Part shown: in pieces, positions 1-6,372 of the stretch
How the letters are laid out: each line of letters starts with the position of its first letter
Position numbering within the stretch: position 1 is the stretch's first letter
Source of the DNA: Chloroflexota bacterium
GTDB lineage: Bacteria > Chloroflexota > Anaerolineae > Anaerolineales > Anaerolineaceae
Direction of reading: 5' to 3'
NCBI GenBank assembly: GCA_019136175.1
Contig: JAGVUS010000482.1
Span: 1 to 8,772 of the forward strand
Length of the DNA stretch: 8,772 nucleotides
Notes under the pieces: model-generated
What the model was told of the DNA's origin: nothing
Database searches by the model: none
The model's input: the letters and a program-made list of their open reading frames with translations, nothing else
Program-made: the position numbers and the translations under genes

Positions 1-591
1 TAAATTAGTTGTGGCGCTGGCTTGATCTATCGTTCCGGGATAATAATCCCCCGGCAGTAACATTGTGCGATCGGGTTGTTGAATGGATAAAATTATTACC
101 CAGGGAGAAATTTGTTGATTGGCTGAAAATTCCAATAAAGAGAGTCTTGTTGGTACCGGGTTGGCGATTATGTCTTCCACGCTTTGAGGAAGACTTAATG
201 ACGCACCCGCATAAACCTGCGAGGCGGATGTTAGTTTGTTGATTCGGGAAATTTCATCAAGGGATATGTACCGATCAATTACAAGATGTCTTAAGGAACT
301 ACCGATAGGCACAATATTTGAATTGATATCGCCCGACACCCCTTCCAGATTTGGGATGGTGAGGATCATGCCTTCATACAAAAAGTTTGGATCTGAGATG
401 TCGTTTGCCCGAAGAAGCTCAACAACAGTTGTGTTAAATCTGATGGCAATGTCCGCCAGTGTATCTCCTGACTGTACTGTATATGTTGGGGGAGGTGGCG
501 GCTCTGGTTGGGCGTATGCTACCTTAAAATTGAGACAGATGGTCAGGATAATGAATAAGCAAATCAATGTTTTAAAGATCTTTGAAAACAA
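1..591 (-). CDS. Secreted LysM-domain protein, 3' end beyond the window
   Basis: This is probably an exported, cell-wall-binding protein. I start it at a TTG (589-591) because an AGGAG lies 6 nt upstream and an in-frame TAG (601-603) rules out any earlier start. The first 197 residues are visible. Residues 1-27 look like a signal peptide: Lys-containing start, hydrophobic core at 8-21, and an AYA|Q cleavage site. A proline-rich linker follows (29-35). A clear LysM domain occupies about 36-81, with the YTVQSGDTL start and a GMILTIPN end. A second, degenerate LysM-like unit is at about 93-137 and ends YAGASLSLP. LysM modules bind N-acetylglucosamine in peptidoglycan. The region after residue 145 has no motif I recognise. 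Proteins of this layout often end in an M23 endopeptidase domain, but that part is off the edge, so this is a guess. The gene overlaps the end of the DUF192 gene by 20 nt, which implies co-translation. The signal peptide and first LysM are secure; the enzymatic role is not. Confidence 0.85.
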   Translation of the reverse strand, partial: MFSKIFKTLICLFIILTICLNFKVAYAQPEPPPPPTYTVQSGDTLADIAIRFNTTVVELLRANDISDPNFLYEGMILTIPNLEGVSGDINSNIVPIGSSLRHLVIDRYISLDEISRINKLTSASQVYAGASLSLPQSVEDIIANPVPTRLSLLEFSANQQISPWVIILSIQQPDRTMLLPGDYYPGTIDQASATTNL

Positions 592-940
592 GCATATCTC
601 CTATTTGAAAATCCTCAATCCGGCTCTCGTGCAATTCCAGGATATATTTGGCTGGTTTCTCTGGAAGGTGAGCAATTGTCCATCGTTTTGCGATTTTTTT
701 ATCCACCACCCGATTGTTTTCATTCAGCCATATCACTGTAATGTTGAAATTCATAAATAGCATATGGATGGAGGAAAAAAGACGGGATTCATAATTTTCG
801 ATGAACAACATTCCCTCGTGGGGTCTCAGAAATTTTTGAAGCATTAATCCTCTTAATTGGCAGCCAAAGGTGATGCATTTTACCGCTTGAATGTTAACTT
901 GAGGATTTTGGATACTTGTAATATTTACAAATTGCTTCAT
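572..940 (-). CDS. DUF192 family protein
   Basis: This 122-residue protein matches DUF192 (PF02643). The signature parts in order are CQLRGLM at 27-33, HEGMLF at 41-46, an HMLFMNFNITVIWL strand block at 59-72, NRVVDKK at 77-82, LPEKPAKYILEL at 92-103, and IGDML at 113-117. The family is a small beta-barrel-like domain whose biochemical function is not settled. No signal peptide is visible, so it is probably cytoplasmic, whereas many relatives are exported. The ATG follows the stop of the upstream response-regulator gene after only 2 nt (TAATCATG). No strong Shine-Dalgarno sits at normal spacing, so translation probably depends on the upstream gene. Its last 20 nt overlap the start of the LysM gene. 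The family call is firm; the function is unknown. Confidence 0.85.
   Translation of the reverse strand: MKQFVNITSIQNPQVNIQAVKCITFGCQLRGLMLQKFLRPHEGMLFIENYESRLFSSIHMLFMNFNITVIWLNENNRVVDKKIAKRWTIAHLPEKPAKYILELHESRIEDFQIGDMLVFKDL
598..602 (-). promoter_or_regulatory. Shine-Dalgarno AGGAG that sets the LysM TTG start
   Basis: On the minus strand AGGAG is followed by ATATGC and then TTG, a 6-nt spacer. The ATG nearer the motif (593-595) is only 2 nt away and lies in the DUF192 frame, seven codons before that gene's stop. The TTG is therefore the supported start for the LysM gene. Confidence 0.75.
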
Positions 941-942
941 GA

Positions 943-1347
943 TTACACAACAGGACCTTCATGGCTGGATGAGAGGACGCGGTCTATGCTGTCAAGTAAT
1001 TCCTGGGGGCGGAAGGGTTTGCTGATGTAATCATCCACTCTGGCAATATGCAAACCCAATACTCTGTCTATCGCCTGGGCTTTGGCGGTAATGATGATGA
1101 CTGGAATATGACTGGTTGACTCAGATGATTTTAACTGATGATAAACATCCCATCCATCCATGTCAGGCATCATTAAATCTAAAAGAACCAGGTCTGGTAA
1201 TTCCTGCTGAACAATTGATAAACCATGATGACCGCCGTTAGCGCCCTTTACATCAAAACCCCGACGGTTTAGTATAATAGTCACCAAGTCTACCATTTCG
1301 GGATCGTCTTCAATATACACGATGCGGCGTCTTGCGTCAGCATTCAT
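943..1347 (-). CDS. Receiver-only (CheY-like) response regulator
   Basis: This 134-residue protein is a single REC domain with no output domain. All the phosphorylation machinery is present: acidic pocket E13-D14-D15, phospho-acceptor D57 within LLDLMMPDMDG, switch T87 within VIIITAK, and K110 within YISKPF. It should receive a phosphoryl group from a histidine kinase encoded elsewhere and act through protein contacts, since no DNA-binding region follows residue 125. The ATG is well supported by AAGGAG (plus-strand 1354-1359) with a 6-nt spacer. It is the first gene of a leftward unit with DUF192 and the LysM protein, divergent from xth. The partner kinase and output cannot be named from this window. 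Confidence 0.93.
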   Translation of the reverse strand: MNADARRRIVYIEDDPEMVDLVTIILNRRGFDVKGANGGHHGLSIVQQELPDLVLLDLMMPDMDGWDVYHQLKSSESTSHIPVIIITAKAQAIDRVLGLHIARVDDYISKPFRPQELLDSIDRVLSSSHEGPVV

Positions 1348-1363
1348 ATTATTCTCCTTGGGT

Positions 1364-1370
1364 TATGATA
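1364..1370. promoter_or_regulatory. Possible shared -10 element of a divergent promoter
   Basis: The 55-bp gap between the divergent regulator and xth starts contains TATGATA. It reads TATGAT on the plus strand and TATCAT on the minus strand, each one mismatch from TATAAT, so one element could serve both directions. On the minus strand a weak -35-like TTTCGA (1388-1393) sits 17 nt away. No convincing plus-strand -35 is present. This is a suggestion from sequence only. Confidence 0.35.
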
Positions 1371-1390
1371 AGTTTACCACAGCATTCTCG

Positions 1391-1396
1391 AAAGGA
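1391..1396 (+). promoter_or_regulatory. Shine-Dalgarno AAAGGA that sets the xth TTG start
   Basis: AAAGGA precedes the TTG at 1403 with a 6-nt spacer. The frame stays open further upstream, but a longer start would overlap the divergent regulator gene and add residues that the family lacks. Confidence 0.7.
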
Positions 1397-1402
1397 ATTA
1401 CC

Positions 1403-2167
1403 TTGAAAATAACAACATGGAATGTCAATGGCATCAGGGCTGTACTTGGAAAAGGTTTGTGGGACAGGGTCAGAGAATTGGATCCTGATATTTTTTGTTT
1501 ACAGGAAATTAAAGCAAAGGAAGATCAGGTGGCAGAGGATCTGAGAAACCTGCCTGGGTATGAGCATCATTGGAATCCAGCCGAAAGACCAGGATACAGC
1601 GGGGTTGCAACTTATTATCGCCAATTGCCTGTACAAATTTCCCTTGGCTTGGGTGACGAACGCTTTGACGACGAGGGACGGGTTATCCGACTGGATTATA
1701 GCCAATTTACGTTATTCAACATTTACTTTCCAAATGGTCAAAGAGGATTGGATCGCGTGGAGTACAAACTTGAATTTTATGCGAAGTTATTGGATATTTG
1801 CAATGACTTACATAAAGCCGGAAAGCAGATCATCATTACCGGGGATTTTAACACTGCTCATCAAGAGATTGATCTTGCCAATCCCAAAGAAAACTCCAAG
1901 ACATCTGGATTTTTACCAGAGGAAAGGGAGTGGGTGCAACGATTTTTAGACTCTGGCTTTCTGGATGCATTTCGGGTCTTGTATCCAGATAGGATTCAGT
2001 ATACATGGTGGACGTATCGGTTTGGGGCTCGAAGAAGGAATATCGGATGGCGATTGGATTATTATCTGGTTTCTAACGCATTGATGGAGAGGGTACAGGA
2101 TGTTGTCATTCACGACCAAATTGAAGGATCAGACCATTGTCCAGTTACGCTTACTTTGGATATTTGA
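1403..2167 (+). CDS. xth: Exodeoxyribonuclease III (AP endonuclease, Xth family)
   Basis: This enzyme cleaves DNA 5' to abasic sites and degrades 3' ends of duplex DNA during base-excision repair. The 254-residue length is normal for the family. The TTG start gives the standard N-terminus MKITTWNVNGIRA. All expected active-site residues are visible: N7, metal ligand E35 (CLQEIKA), Y108 (NIYFPNG), D148 and N150 (TGDFNTA), D219 (WRLDYYL), and the D244-H245 pair (GSDHCP). The substrate-loop segments GYSGVATYYR and YTWWTYRFGARRRNIGWRLDY are also intact. It is divergent from the receiver-only regulator and lies 48 bp before the NarL-type regulator gene. The likely promoter of that regulator overlaps its stop codon. 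Nothing is missing, and the call is firm. Confidence 0.96.
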   Translation: MKITTWNVNGIRAVLGKGLWDRVRELDPDIFCLQEIKAKEDQVAEDLRNLPGYEHHWNPAERPGYSGVATYYRQLPVQISLGLGDERFDDEGRVIRLDYSQFTLFNIYFPNGQRGLDRVEYKLEFYAKLLDICNDLHKAGKQIIITGDFNTAHQEIDLANPKENSKTSGFLPEEREWVQRFLDSGFLDAFRVLYPDRIQYTWWTYRFGARRRNIGWRLDYYLVSNALMERVQDVVIHDQIEGSDHCPVTLTLDI

Positions 2168-2193
2168 TTTGAATATTATGGATATGATATACT
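2164..2193 (+). promoter_or_regulatory. Likely sigma70-type promoter of the NarL-type regulator
   Basis: TTGATT (2164-2169) and TATACT (2188-2193) are separated by 18 nt. They match TTGACA at 4 of 6 positions and TATAAT at 5 of 6. The -35 overlaps the xth stop codon. Transcription would begin near 2200, giving a very short leader before the Shine-Dalgarno GGAGGA (2201-2206). Confidence 0.5.
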
Positions 2194-2215
2194 GAACGAC
2201 GGAGGAAGCGTTCGA

Positions 2216-2869
2216 ATGGGAAAACAACGAATATTGCTTGTGGACGACCATGAAGTTGTCCGGATTGGACTAAGAGCTCTTCTTGAAAGAAACACTCAAT
2301 TTGAGGTGGTTGGTGAAGCGGGTACGGCAAAGGAAGCATTAGAACAGGTCTCCCGTTCCCATCCGGATGTGGTTCTTATGGATATTCGTTTGCCTGGAGC
2401 GTCTGGAATTGAAGCATGTGAGGAAATTACCAGGAATTATCCGGAAACAAAAGTAATTATGTTGACTTCCTATGCTGAGGATGAAATGTTGTTTTCGGCA
2501 ATCCGAGCCGGCGCATCTGGGTATGTCCTTAAACAAATAGGGGGTGAGGATTTAATACGGGCAATTGAGGCTGTTGGAAGGGGTGAAGCATCACTTGATT
2601 CAGCGGTTACCCAAAGGGTGTTCCAGGAAGTTCGCCGGGCAGTAAAAGAAGAGGAGGCATCTGCGTTTGCCAACCTTAGCCAACAGGAACGTCATGTCTT
2701 ATTATTGGTGTCCGAGGGGAAAACAAATCGTGAAATTGCAAAGGCATTATTCCTGGGCGAAGGCACAGTAAGAAATTATGTTTCCAGCATCTTATCCAAA
2801 TTAGGTGTCAGCAACCGCGCTGAGGCAGCTGCTTATGCCGTGGAACATAATTTGCGGGAATATATCTAA
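2216..2869 (+). CDS. NarL/FixJ-family response regulator (REC-LuxR HTH)
   Basis: This 217-residue DNA-binding response regulator has a receiver domain at about 4-120, with acidic pair D10-D11, phospho-acceptor D56 (LMDIRLPG), switch T84 (IMLTSY) and K106 (YVLK). A LuxR-type helix-turn-helix follows at about 154-212. Its LSQQER start, EGKTNREIA turn and GTVRNYVSSILSKLGV recognition region are typical. The RNYVS stretch resembles the DevR/DosR-LiaR side of the family, but that does not identify its signal. GGAGGA lies 9 nt before the ATG. It has its own likely promoter and ends at a terminator hairpin, so it is probably monocistronic or partly read from xth. No cognate histidine kinase is in the window. 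Family call firm; regulon unknown. Confidence 0.95.
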   Translation: MGKQRILLVDDHEVVRIGLRALLERNTQFEVVGEAGTAKEALEQVSRSHPDVVLMDIRLPGASGIEACEEITRNYPETKVIMLTSYAEDEMLFSAIRAGASGYVLKQIGGEDLIRAIEAVGRGEASLDSAVTQRVFQEVRRAVKEEEASAFANLSQQERHVLLLVSEGKTNREIAKALFLGEGTVRNYVSSILSKLGVSNRAEAAAYAVEHNLREYI

Positions 2870-2900
2870 TATTAGGAGTAGATGGAATTAACCGTGGCTG

Positions 2901-2937
2901 ACGGGATGGTAATTAATGAAACCATCCCGTAATTTTT
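2901..2937 (+). terminator. Rho-independent terminator of the NarL-type regulator
   Basis: ACGGGATGGT (2901-2910) pairs perfectly with ACCATCCCGT (2921-2930): a 10-bp stem with a 10-nt loop, followed by AATTTTTG. It lies 31 bp after the regulator stop. Read on the minus strand the same hairpin has no U-run, so it should terminate only plus-strand transcription. The right-hand stem encodes the last residues of the convergent dgkA, and the loop holds the dgkA stop codon. Confidence 0.85.
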
Positions 2938-3293
2938 GTCCACAATGGGGGAGCGAGAATAATTATTCCTATTAGCAGAGCGGTTATGGATGAAATTAAT
3001 ACTGAAGCAGCTGCCGTATCCTTGGCGATTTTTGCCAGGGGGTGAAATTCTGATGTCGCCAGGTTGACAACCGTTTCAAGGCTGGTATTGAATCCTTCTG
3101 CCAACCAGACAATGCCAATTGCTGTAATGAGGAATAACCACTCAAGTTTATTAATGTTAAGCCATGCAGAAATGAGGATTACAACGCTGGTGGCTGCCAG
3201 ATGGATTCTTGCATTCGGTTGCGTTTGCAGCAAATATGTGATGCCCTGAAATGCATATTTGAAGGATAGTCGGCGGTTTGTCATATATTTCAT
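2913..3293 (-). CDS. dgkA: DgkA-family lipid kinase (undecaprenol/diacylglycerol kinase)
   Basis: This is a small integral-membrane kinase that uses ATP to phosphorylate a lipid alcohol. In bacteria with this gene order the substrate is usually undecaprenol, which feeds the lipid carrier of cell-wall synthesis. The 126 residues carry the family signatures: FKYAFQG at 11-17, QPNARIH at 25-31, E66 and NTSLE with catalytic-type E73, and HPLAKIAKDTAAASVL at 84-99. Three membrane segments lie near 33-49, 52-66 and 97-114. The motif residue after VV is N77, where many relatives have Asp. The ATG is 9 nt after the ybeY stop with no clear Shine-Dalgarno, so translational coupling is likely. A second in-frame ATG at 3284 (residue 4) is an alternative start. 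Its stop codon lies inside the terminator loop of the convergent regulator gene. Family firm; lipid substrate inferred. Confidence 0.92.
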   Translation of the reverse strand: MKYMTNRRLSFKYAFQGITYLLQTQPNARIHLAATSVVILISAWLNINKLEWLFLITAIGIVWLAEGFNTSLETVVNLATSEFHPLAKIAKDTAAASVLISSITALLIGIIILAPPLWTKITGWFH

Positions 3294-3302
3294 GGCTGTG
3301 GT

Positions 3303-3758
3303 TTAATATTTTGGAGACACAAGGTTTAAGCCCATATCCGATAATATCTGATCTTGGATTTTCCACATGGGTTCCTGACTCTCTGGAGTATCGTGATCCA
3401 TTCCCAGCAGATGGAGAACTCCATGGATGATAAGCAATGAAAGTTCCGATTGTATTTCATGCCCTGCAGTGACGGCTTGCTCGTTTGCCTTTTGATATGA
3501 GATGATAATATCTCCAAGGTAATAATTCCCTGTCTCAGGGTCGATTTCATCAACATTGAATGACAATACATCGGTTGGGGCATCAATTCCCAAATATTCC
3601 CGATTTAATTCCTGCAACAAATCGTTGTCGGTAATGATAATACTCAAGTCCACATTTGGTTTTGGAGACTGGAAATTCAACGCGTAACTTGCCACTTTCT
3701 CCAGCCACGAGTTGTCAATATCAATAACATGATCTACTTCGATTGCTATATTAATCAT
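3303..3758 (-). CDS. ybeY: Endoribonuclease YbeY (rRNA maturation factor)
   Basis: YbeY is a zinc-dependent single-strand endoribonuclease involved in 16S rRNA 3'-end maturation and 70S ribosome quality control. The 151-residue length is normal. The diagnostic metal motif HGVLHLLGMDH is complete, with H112, H116 and H122 as zinc ligands. The upstream family elements LNREYLGIDAPTDVLSF (about 51-67) and LGDIIIS (81-87) are also present. The ATG lies 11 nt after the pgpH stop, preceded by an AGGCAGG-type Shine-Dalgarno. It sits between pgpH and dgkA, the same order as in the conserved Gram-positive cluster. Nothing unusual is seen in the protein. Confidence 0.96.
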   Translation of the reverse strand: MINIAIEVDHVIDIDNSWLEKVASYALNFQSPKPNVDLSIIITDNDLLQELNREYLGIDAPTDVLSFNVDEIDPETGNYYLGDIIISYQKANEQAVTAGHEIQSELSLLIIHGVLHLLGMDHDTPESQEPMWKIQDQILSDMGLNLVSPKY

Positions 3759-3769
3759 GTCTGCCTGCC

Positions 3770-5881
3770 TTATTCTGATTTGGATTCGGATGAATTCGTT
3801 TTTGGTAATTCGGGATATTGGATCCTGGGATGATAGGTGTTTTTTAAGGTTCGAAAAAAGGATTCTTCAATCAAATATAGATCGCGCATTGTTAAGGGTG
3901 CTTCGTTCAATTGCCCTTCACTCCGATAAAAATCAATCGCCTTTTTAATCAAAGCGCGCAGATCATCGTCGTTTTCAGGAAAATCTGCCCTTGCACGCGC
4001 CTCACACCCATCTGCCAGCATCAGCAACGCTGTTTCCCGGCTTTGTGGTGGGGGACCGGGATACCGAAATTTATCTTTATCAACCAGCTCCGGGTTATTG
4101 TCGGCGCGGCTCAGTGCCCGGCTGTATTGATATCGCGTCAATAAGGTTCCGTGATGTTCAGACATGAATGAGATGATTCTACCTGGCAAGCGGAATTTTT
4201 TACCAAGCGACAATCCATCAAGGACGTGCTGGATGATTTTCCCGGCACTATATTCCGGATCAAGGTTGTCATGAGTATCGATTTTTCCTGGAACTTGATT
4301 TTCAATGAAAAAGGATGGGTTTTGGGATTTGCCAACATCATGATAGATCGCTCCAACCCGGGTTAATAACGGATCAGCGCCGATGGCTTCAGCAGCTTGT
4401 TCGGCAAGATTGGCAACCTGCAGGCTGTGTTGATAGGTTCCAGGTGCGTTTTGAAGAAGGTAACGCAGGAGAGGGTGGTCTGGTCGGGCAAGTTCCAGCA
4501 ATTGAAGACCAGTCACCTGTCCAAGCAGTTGCGCAAACAAAGATTGTACCCCGAGCGCAATTACCGTTGCAGAAATTGCATGAATAAAGGTTGCCCCAAT
4601 TAATGTCCCAATTCCCACCCAATCTGTAAATGCATTTGGAAGTCGATATGCCAGGATGATTAATGTGCCAATTCCTGTCATAATCAAGCTTGCCCATAAA
4701 AAGTGAACAATTCGATATCCCTTGCGAAGCGCAAGCATGCCGGAAAAATTGAGCGCGATGTAGAATACTGTCAATTCTGTAGTGTTGGAAATTCCATATG
4801 AGGTGAGGATTGCCAACAGGCTGGATAAAATCAAACCCAACTCAAAATTAAAAAGACCAGCGATGGAAAGCCCAAAAGCTGCCAGGGGGAATAGGTAGGG
4901 AATGACGACCCGATTGGGAATAATAATCCGACTTATCACCAGGAAGAGCAAAAAAAGCGATCCAATCAGAATAATGGCGCGGCTGTTCCATAAAATATGA
5001 GGTGCTCGAAATTTTAAATACAAGGCGGCAATTAAAAACACAGAGAAGCTTATAGCTAATGCGGATACGATGTTTCTTGAAGAGTCATCGGGCTTGATTA
5101 ATCCATATTGGTTTAATGCCTCGATGGCAGTTTCTGATAAAATTTGTCCCCTCCGAACAATGATCTCACCAGCTACATAGGTTCGAGTAACTGGCGCTGT
5201 TGTTGAGATGGCTTGTTCCTGGGCGAGCCTGGTCTGCTCTTCGCTGTAGATACTGTTTGCCACAATAAACGGTGACACAAGGCTGACAATAACATCCGCC
5301 TGTGTTTCCGGGATGGAGTAACCAATCAGGGATGGGAGGTTTTGCCGGGCGGCATCAATTTGATCCTCCCGGATGGAGGGACGTAATGCGTCTCCCAATG
5401 TGCGAATTGCTTCTTCCTGGATAACCAGCCATTGGGTTTCATTGAGATCCAGTAAATCTTCAGCCAGATTTGGTGATACATCCAGATACTCCAGGGTCGC
5501 CAGGTCCGTGAATTTTTGATCCGGGGTTGAGTTTTTATCATTGCGAACATTATTGATAAAGGATAGCGTGGTTAACAACCTCTCGATTTGTTGGCGGGTA
5601 ATTGCCGGATCGGGTATGAGGTATACAGGTTGTACTTTTTGGACTGCCTCTGCCTGTGCCTGACGTGTAAGAATCTGGCTTTGATAAGTTAATGTATAGG
5701 GTGCTTGGATATCCTGTTGGGATACGTCACCCTGTTTCAGGGTAAATAGCGCCGGACGGAGAGCAACATCAAATGCCAATACAAGAAATGAGATAAGAGT
5801 GATCATTACCAGAAAAATGATCAGCCAGGTATTGCGGGAAAAAATGGATTTTAAGAATTCTTTTGTACGATTTTCAATCAT
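3770..5881 (-). CDS. pgpH: 7TM-HD family phosphohydrolase (PgpH-like c-di-AMP phosphodiesterase)
   Basis: This 703-residue membrane protein has the 7TMR-HD architecture. One N-terminal membrane helix (about 19-39) is followed by a large extracytoplasmic 7TMR-HDED domain (about 45-265), which ends in the typical AGEIIVRRGQILSE segment. A block of membrane helices spans about 268-450, and a cytoplasmic HD domain about 475-680. The HD metal ligands are visible: H485 (YQHSLQV), H514-D515 (IYHDVGK), H552 (IIQHV), H576-H577 (SEHHG) and D624 (LADGCEA). Studied relatives (Listeria PgpH) hydrolyse c-di-AMP to pApA, so this enzyme probably lowers that messenger in response to an outside signal. It begins 2 nt after the yqeY stop (TAATCATG) without an obvious Shine-Dalgarno, so coupling is likely. 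A short Ser/Glu/Lys-rich tail ends the protein. Family firm; substrate by homology. Confidence 0.94.
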   Translation of the reverse strand: MIENRTKEFLKSIFSRNTWLIIFLVMITLISFLVLAFDVALRPALFTLKQGDVSQQDIQAPYTLTYQSQILTRQAQAEAVQKVQPVYLIPDPAITRQQIERLLTTLSFINNVRNDKNSTPDQKFTDLATLEYLDVSPNLAEDLLDLNETQWLVIQEEAIRTLGDALRPSIREDQIDAARQNLPSLIGYSIPETQADVIVSLVSPFIVANSIYSEEQTRLAQEQAISTTAPVTRTYVAGEIIVRRGQILSETAIEALNQYGLIKPDDSSRNIVSALAISFSVFLIAALYLKFRAPHILWNSRAIILIGSLFLLFLVISRIIIPNRVVIPYLFPLAAFGLSIAGLFNFELGLILSSLLAILTSYGISNTTELTVFYIALNFSGMLALRKGYRIVHFLWASLIMTGIGTLIILAYRLPNAFTDWVGIGTLIGATFIHAISATVIALGVQSLFAQLLGQVTGLQLLELARPDHPLLRYLLQNAPGTYQHSLQVANLAEQAAEAIGADPLLTRVGAIYHDVGKSQNPSFFIENQVPGKIDTHDNLDPEYSAGKIIQHVLDGLSLGKKFRLPGRIISFMSEHHGTLLTRYQYSRALSRADNNPELVDKDKFRYPGPPPQSRETALLMLADGCEARARADFPENDDDLRALIKKAIDFYRSEGQLNEAPLTMRDLYLIEESFFRTLKNTYHPRIQYPELPKTNSSESKSE

Positions 5882-5883
5882 GA

Positions 5884-6330
5884 TTAACCAGCAAGCATTT
5901 CTCGCACCATTTGATTAACCACGTTTCCTGGAGCACGTCCCTGTGTCATGGGCAGCAAGGCTTTCATAACCTTTCCAATATCAGCCTGACCTGTGGCGTT
6001 TAATTCGGTTATTATTTTTGCAACCAATTCTTTCAGTTCTGTTTCCGTGAGTTGGGCGGGCAGAAAGTTTTGAAGGATTGAGATTTCGTCCTGGGCTTCC
6101 TGGACCAAATCTGGACGATTGGCGCGGCGGGCTTCGTCCATAGCTTCCTGTCGAATCTTCACTTCTTTTTGGATAATTGCAGAAATGCCCGTTTCATCCA
6201 GGGGTTGTCCTCTGTCAATTTCAGTATTTTTTACGCTCGATAAAACCATGCGAATGGTTCGCCGAGCCACGTCGTTTTGGGAGCGCATTGCGTCTTTAAG
6301 TGCACTTTCAAGTTGACTTTTCGTTGTCAT
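5884..6330 (-). CDS. yqeY: GatB/YqeY domain-containing protein
   Basis: This 148-residue stand-alone YqeY protein resembles the C-terminal tail domain of GatB, the amidotransferase subunit that makes Gln-tRNA(Gln) and Asn-tRNA(Asn). The role of the free protein is not settled; an influence on tRNA handling is presumed from the GatB likeness. Typical parts are RRTIRMVLSSVKNTEIDRG (23-41), the IIQKEVKIRQEAMDEA helix (52-67), FLPAQL (89-94), and the C-terminal IGKVMKALLPMTQGRAPGNVVNQMV (118-142). The ATG is supported by GGAG (6338-6341) with a 7-nt spacer. It follows comEA by 42 nt and runs into pgpH with a 2-nt gap. In many bacteria yqeY is found near rpsU or phoH; neither is present here. Confidence 0.93.
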   Translation of the reverse strand: MTTKSQLESALKDAMRSQNDVARRTIRMVLSSVKNTEIDRGQPLDETGISAIIQKEVKIRQEAMDEARRANRPDLVQEAQDEISILQNFLPAQLTETELKELVAKIITELNATGQADIGKVMKALLPMTQGRAPGNVVNQMVREMLAG

Positions 6331-6372
6331 TTTTCATCTCCGTTTGTGAATATTGTAGTAATCATATCCCAT

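Noticed and set aside
236..760. Open plus-strand frame of 174 codons across the LysM/DUF192 junction
   Set aside because: It opposes two minus-strand genes with clear domains. Its translation has no recognisable motif and no good ribosome site.
1322..1402. 27-codon N-terminal extension of the xth frame
   Set aside because: It would overlap the divergent regulator gene. The family N-terminus begins exactly at the TTG at 1403, which has a good Shine-Dalgarno.
1423..1428. Perfect minus-strand TTGACA upstream of the receiver-only regulator
   Set aside because: It lies inside the xth coding region, and no -10-like hexamer occurs 15-19 nt downstream on that strand.
4389..4697. Alternative minus-strand frame of 102 codons within pgpH
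   Set aside because: It lies wholly inside the membrane and HD region of pgpH in another frame and has no domain of its own.
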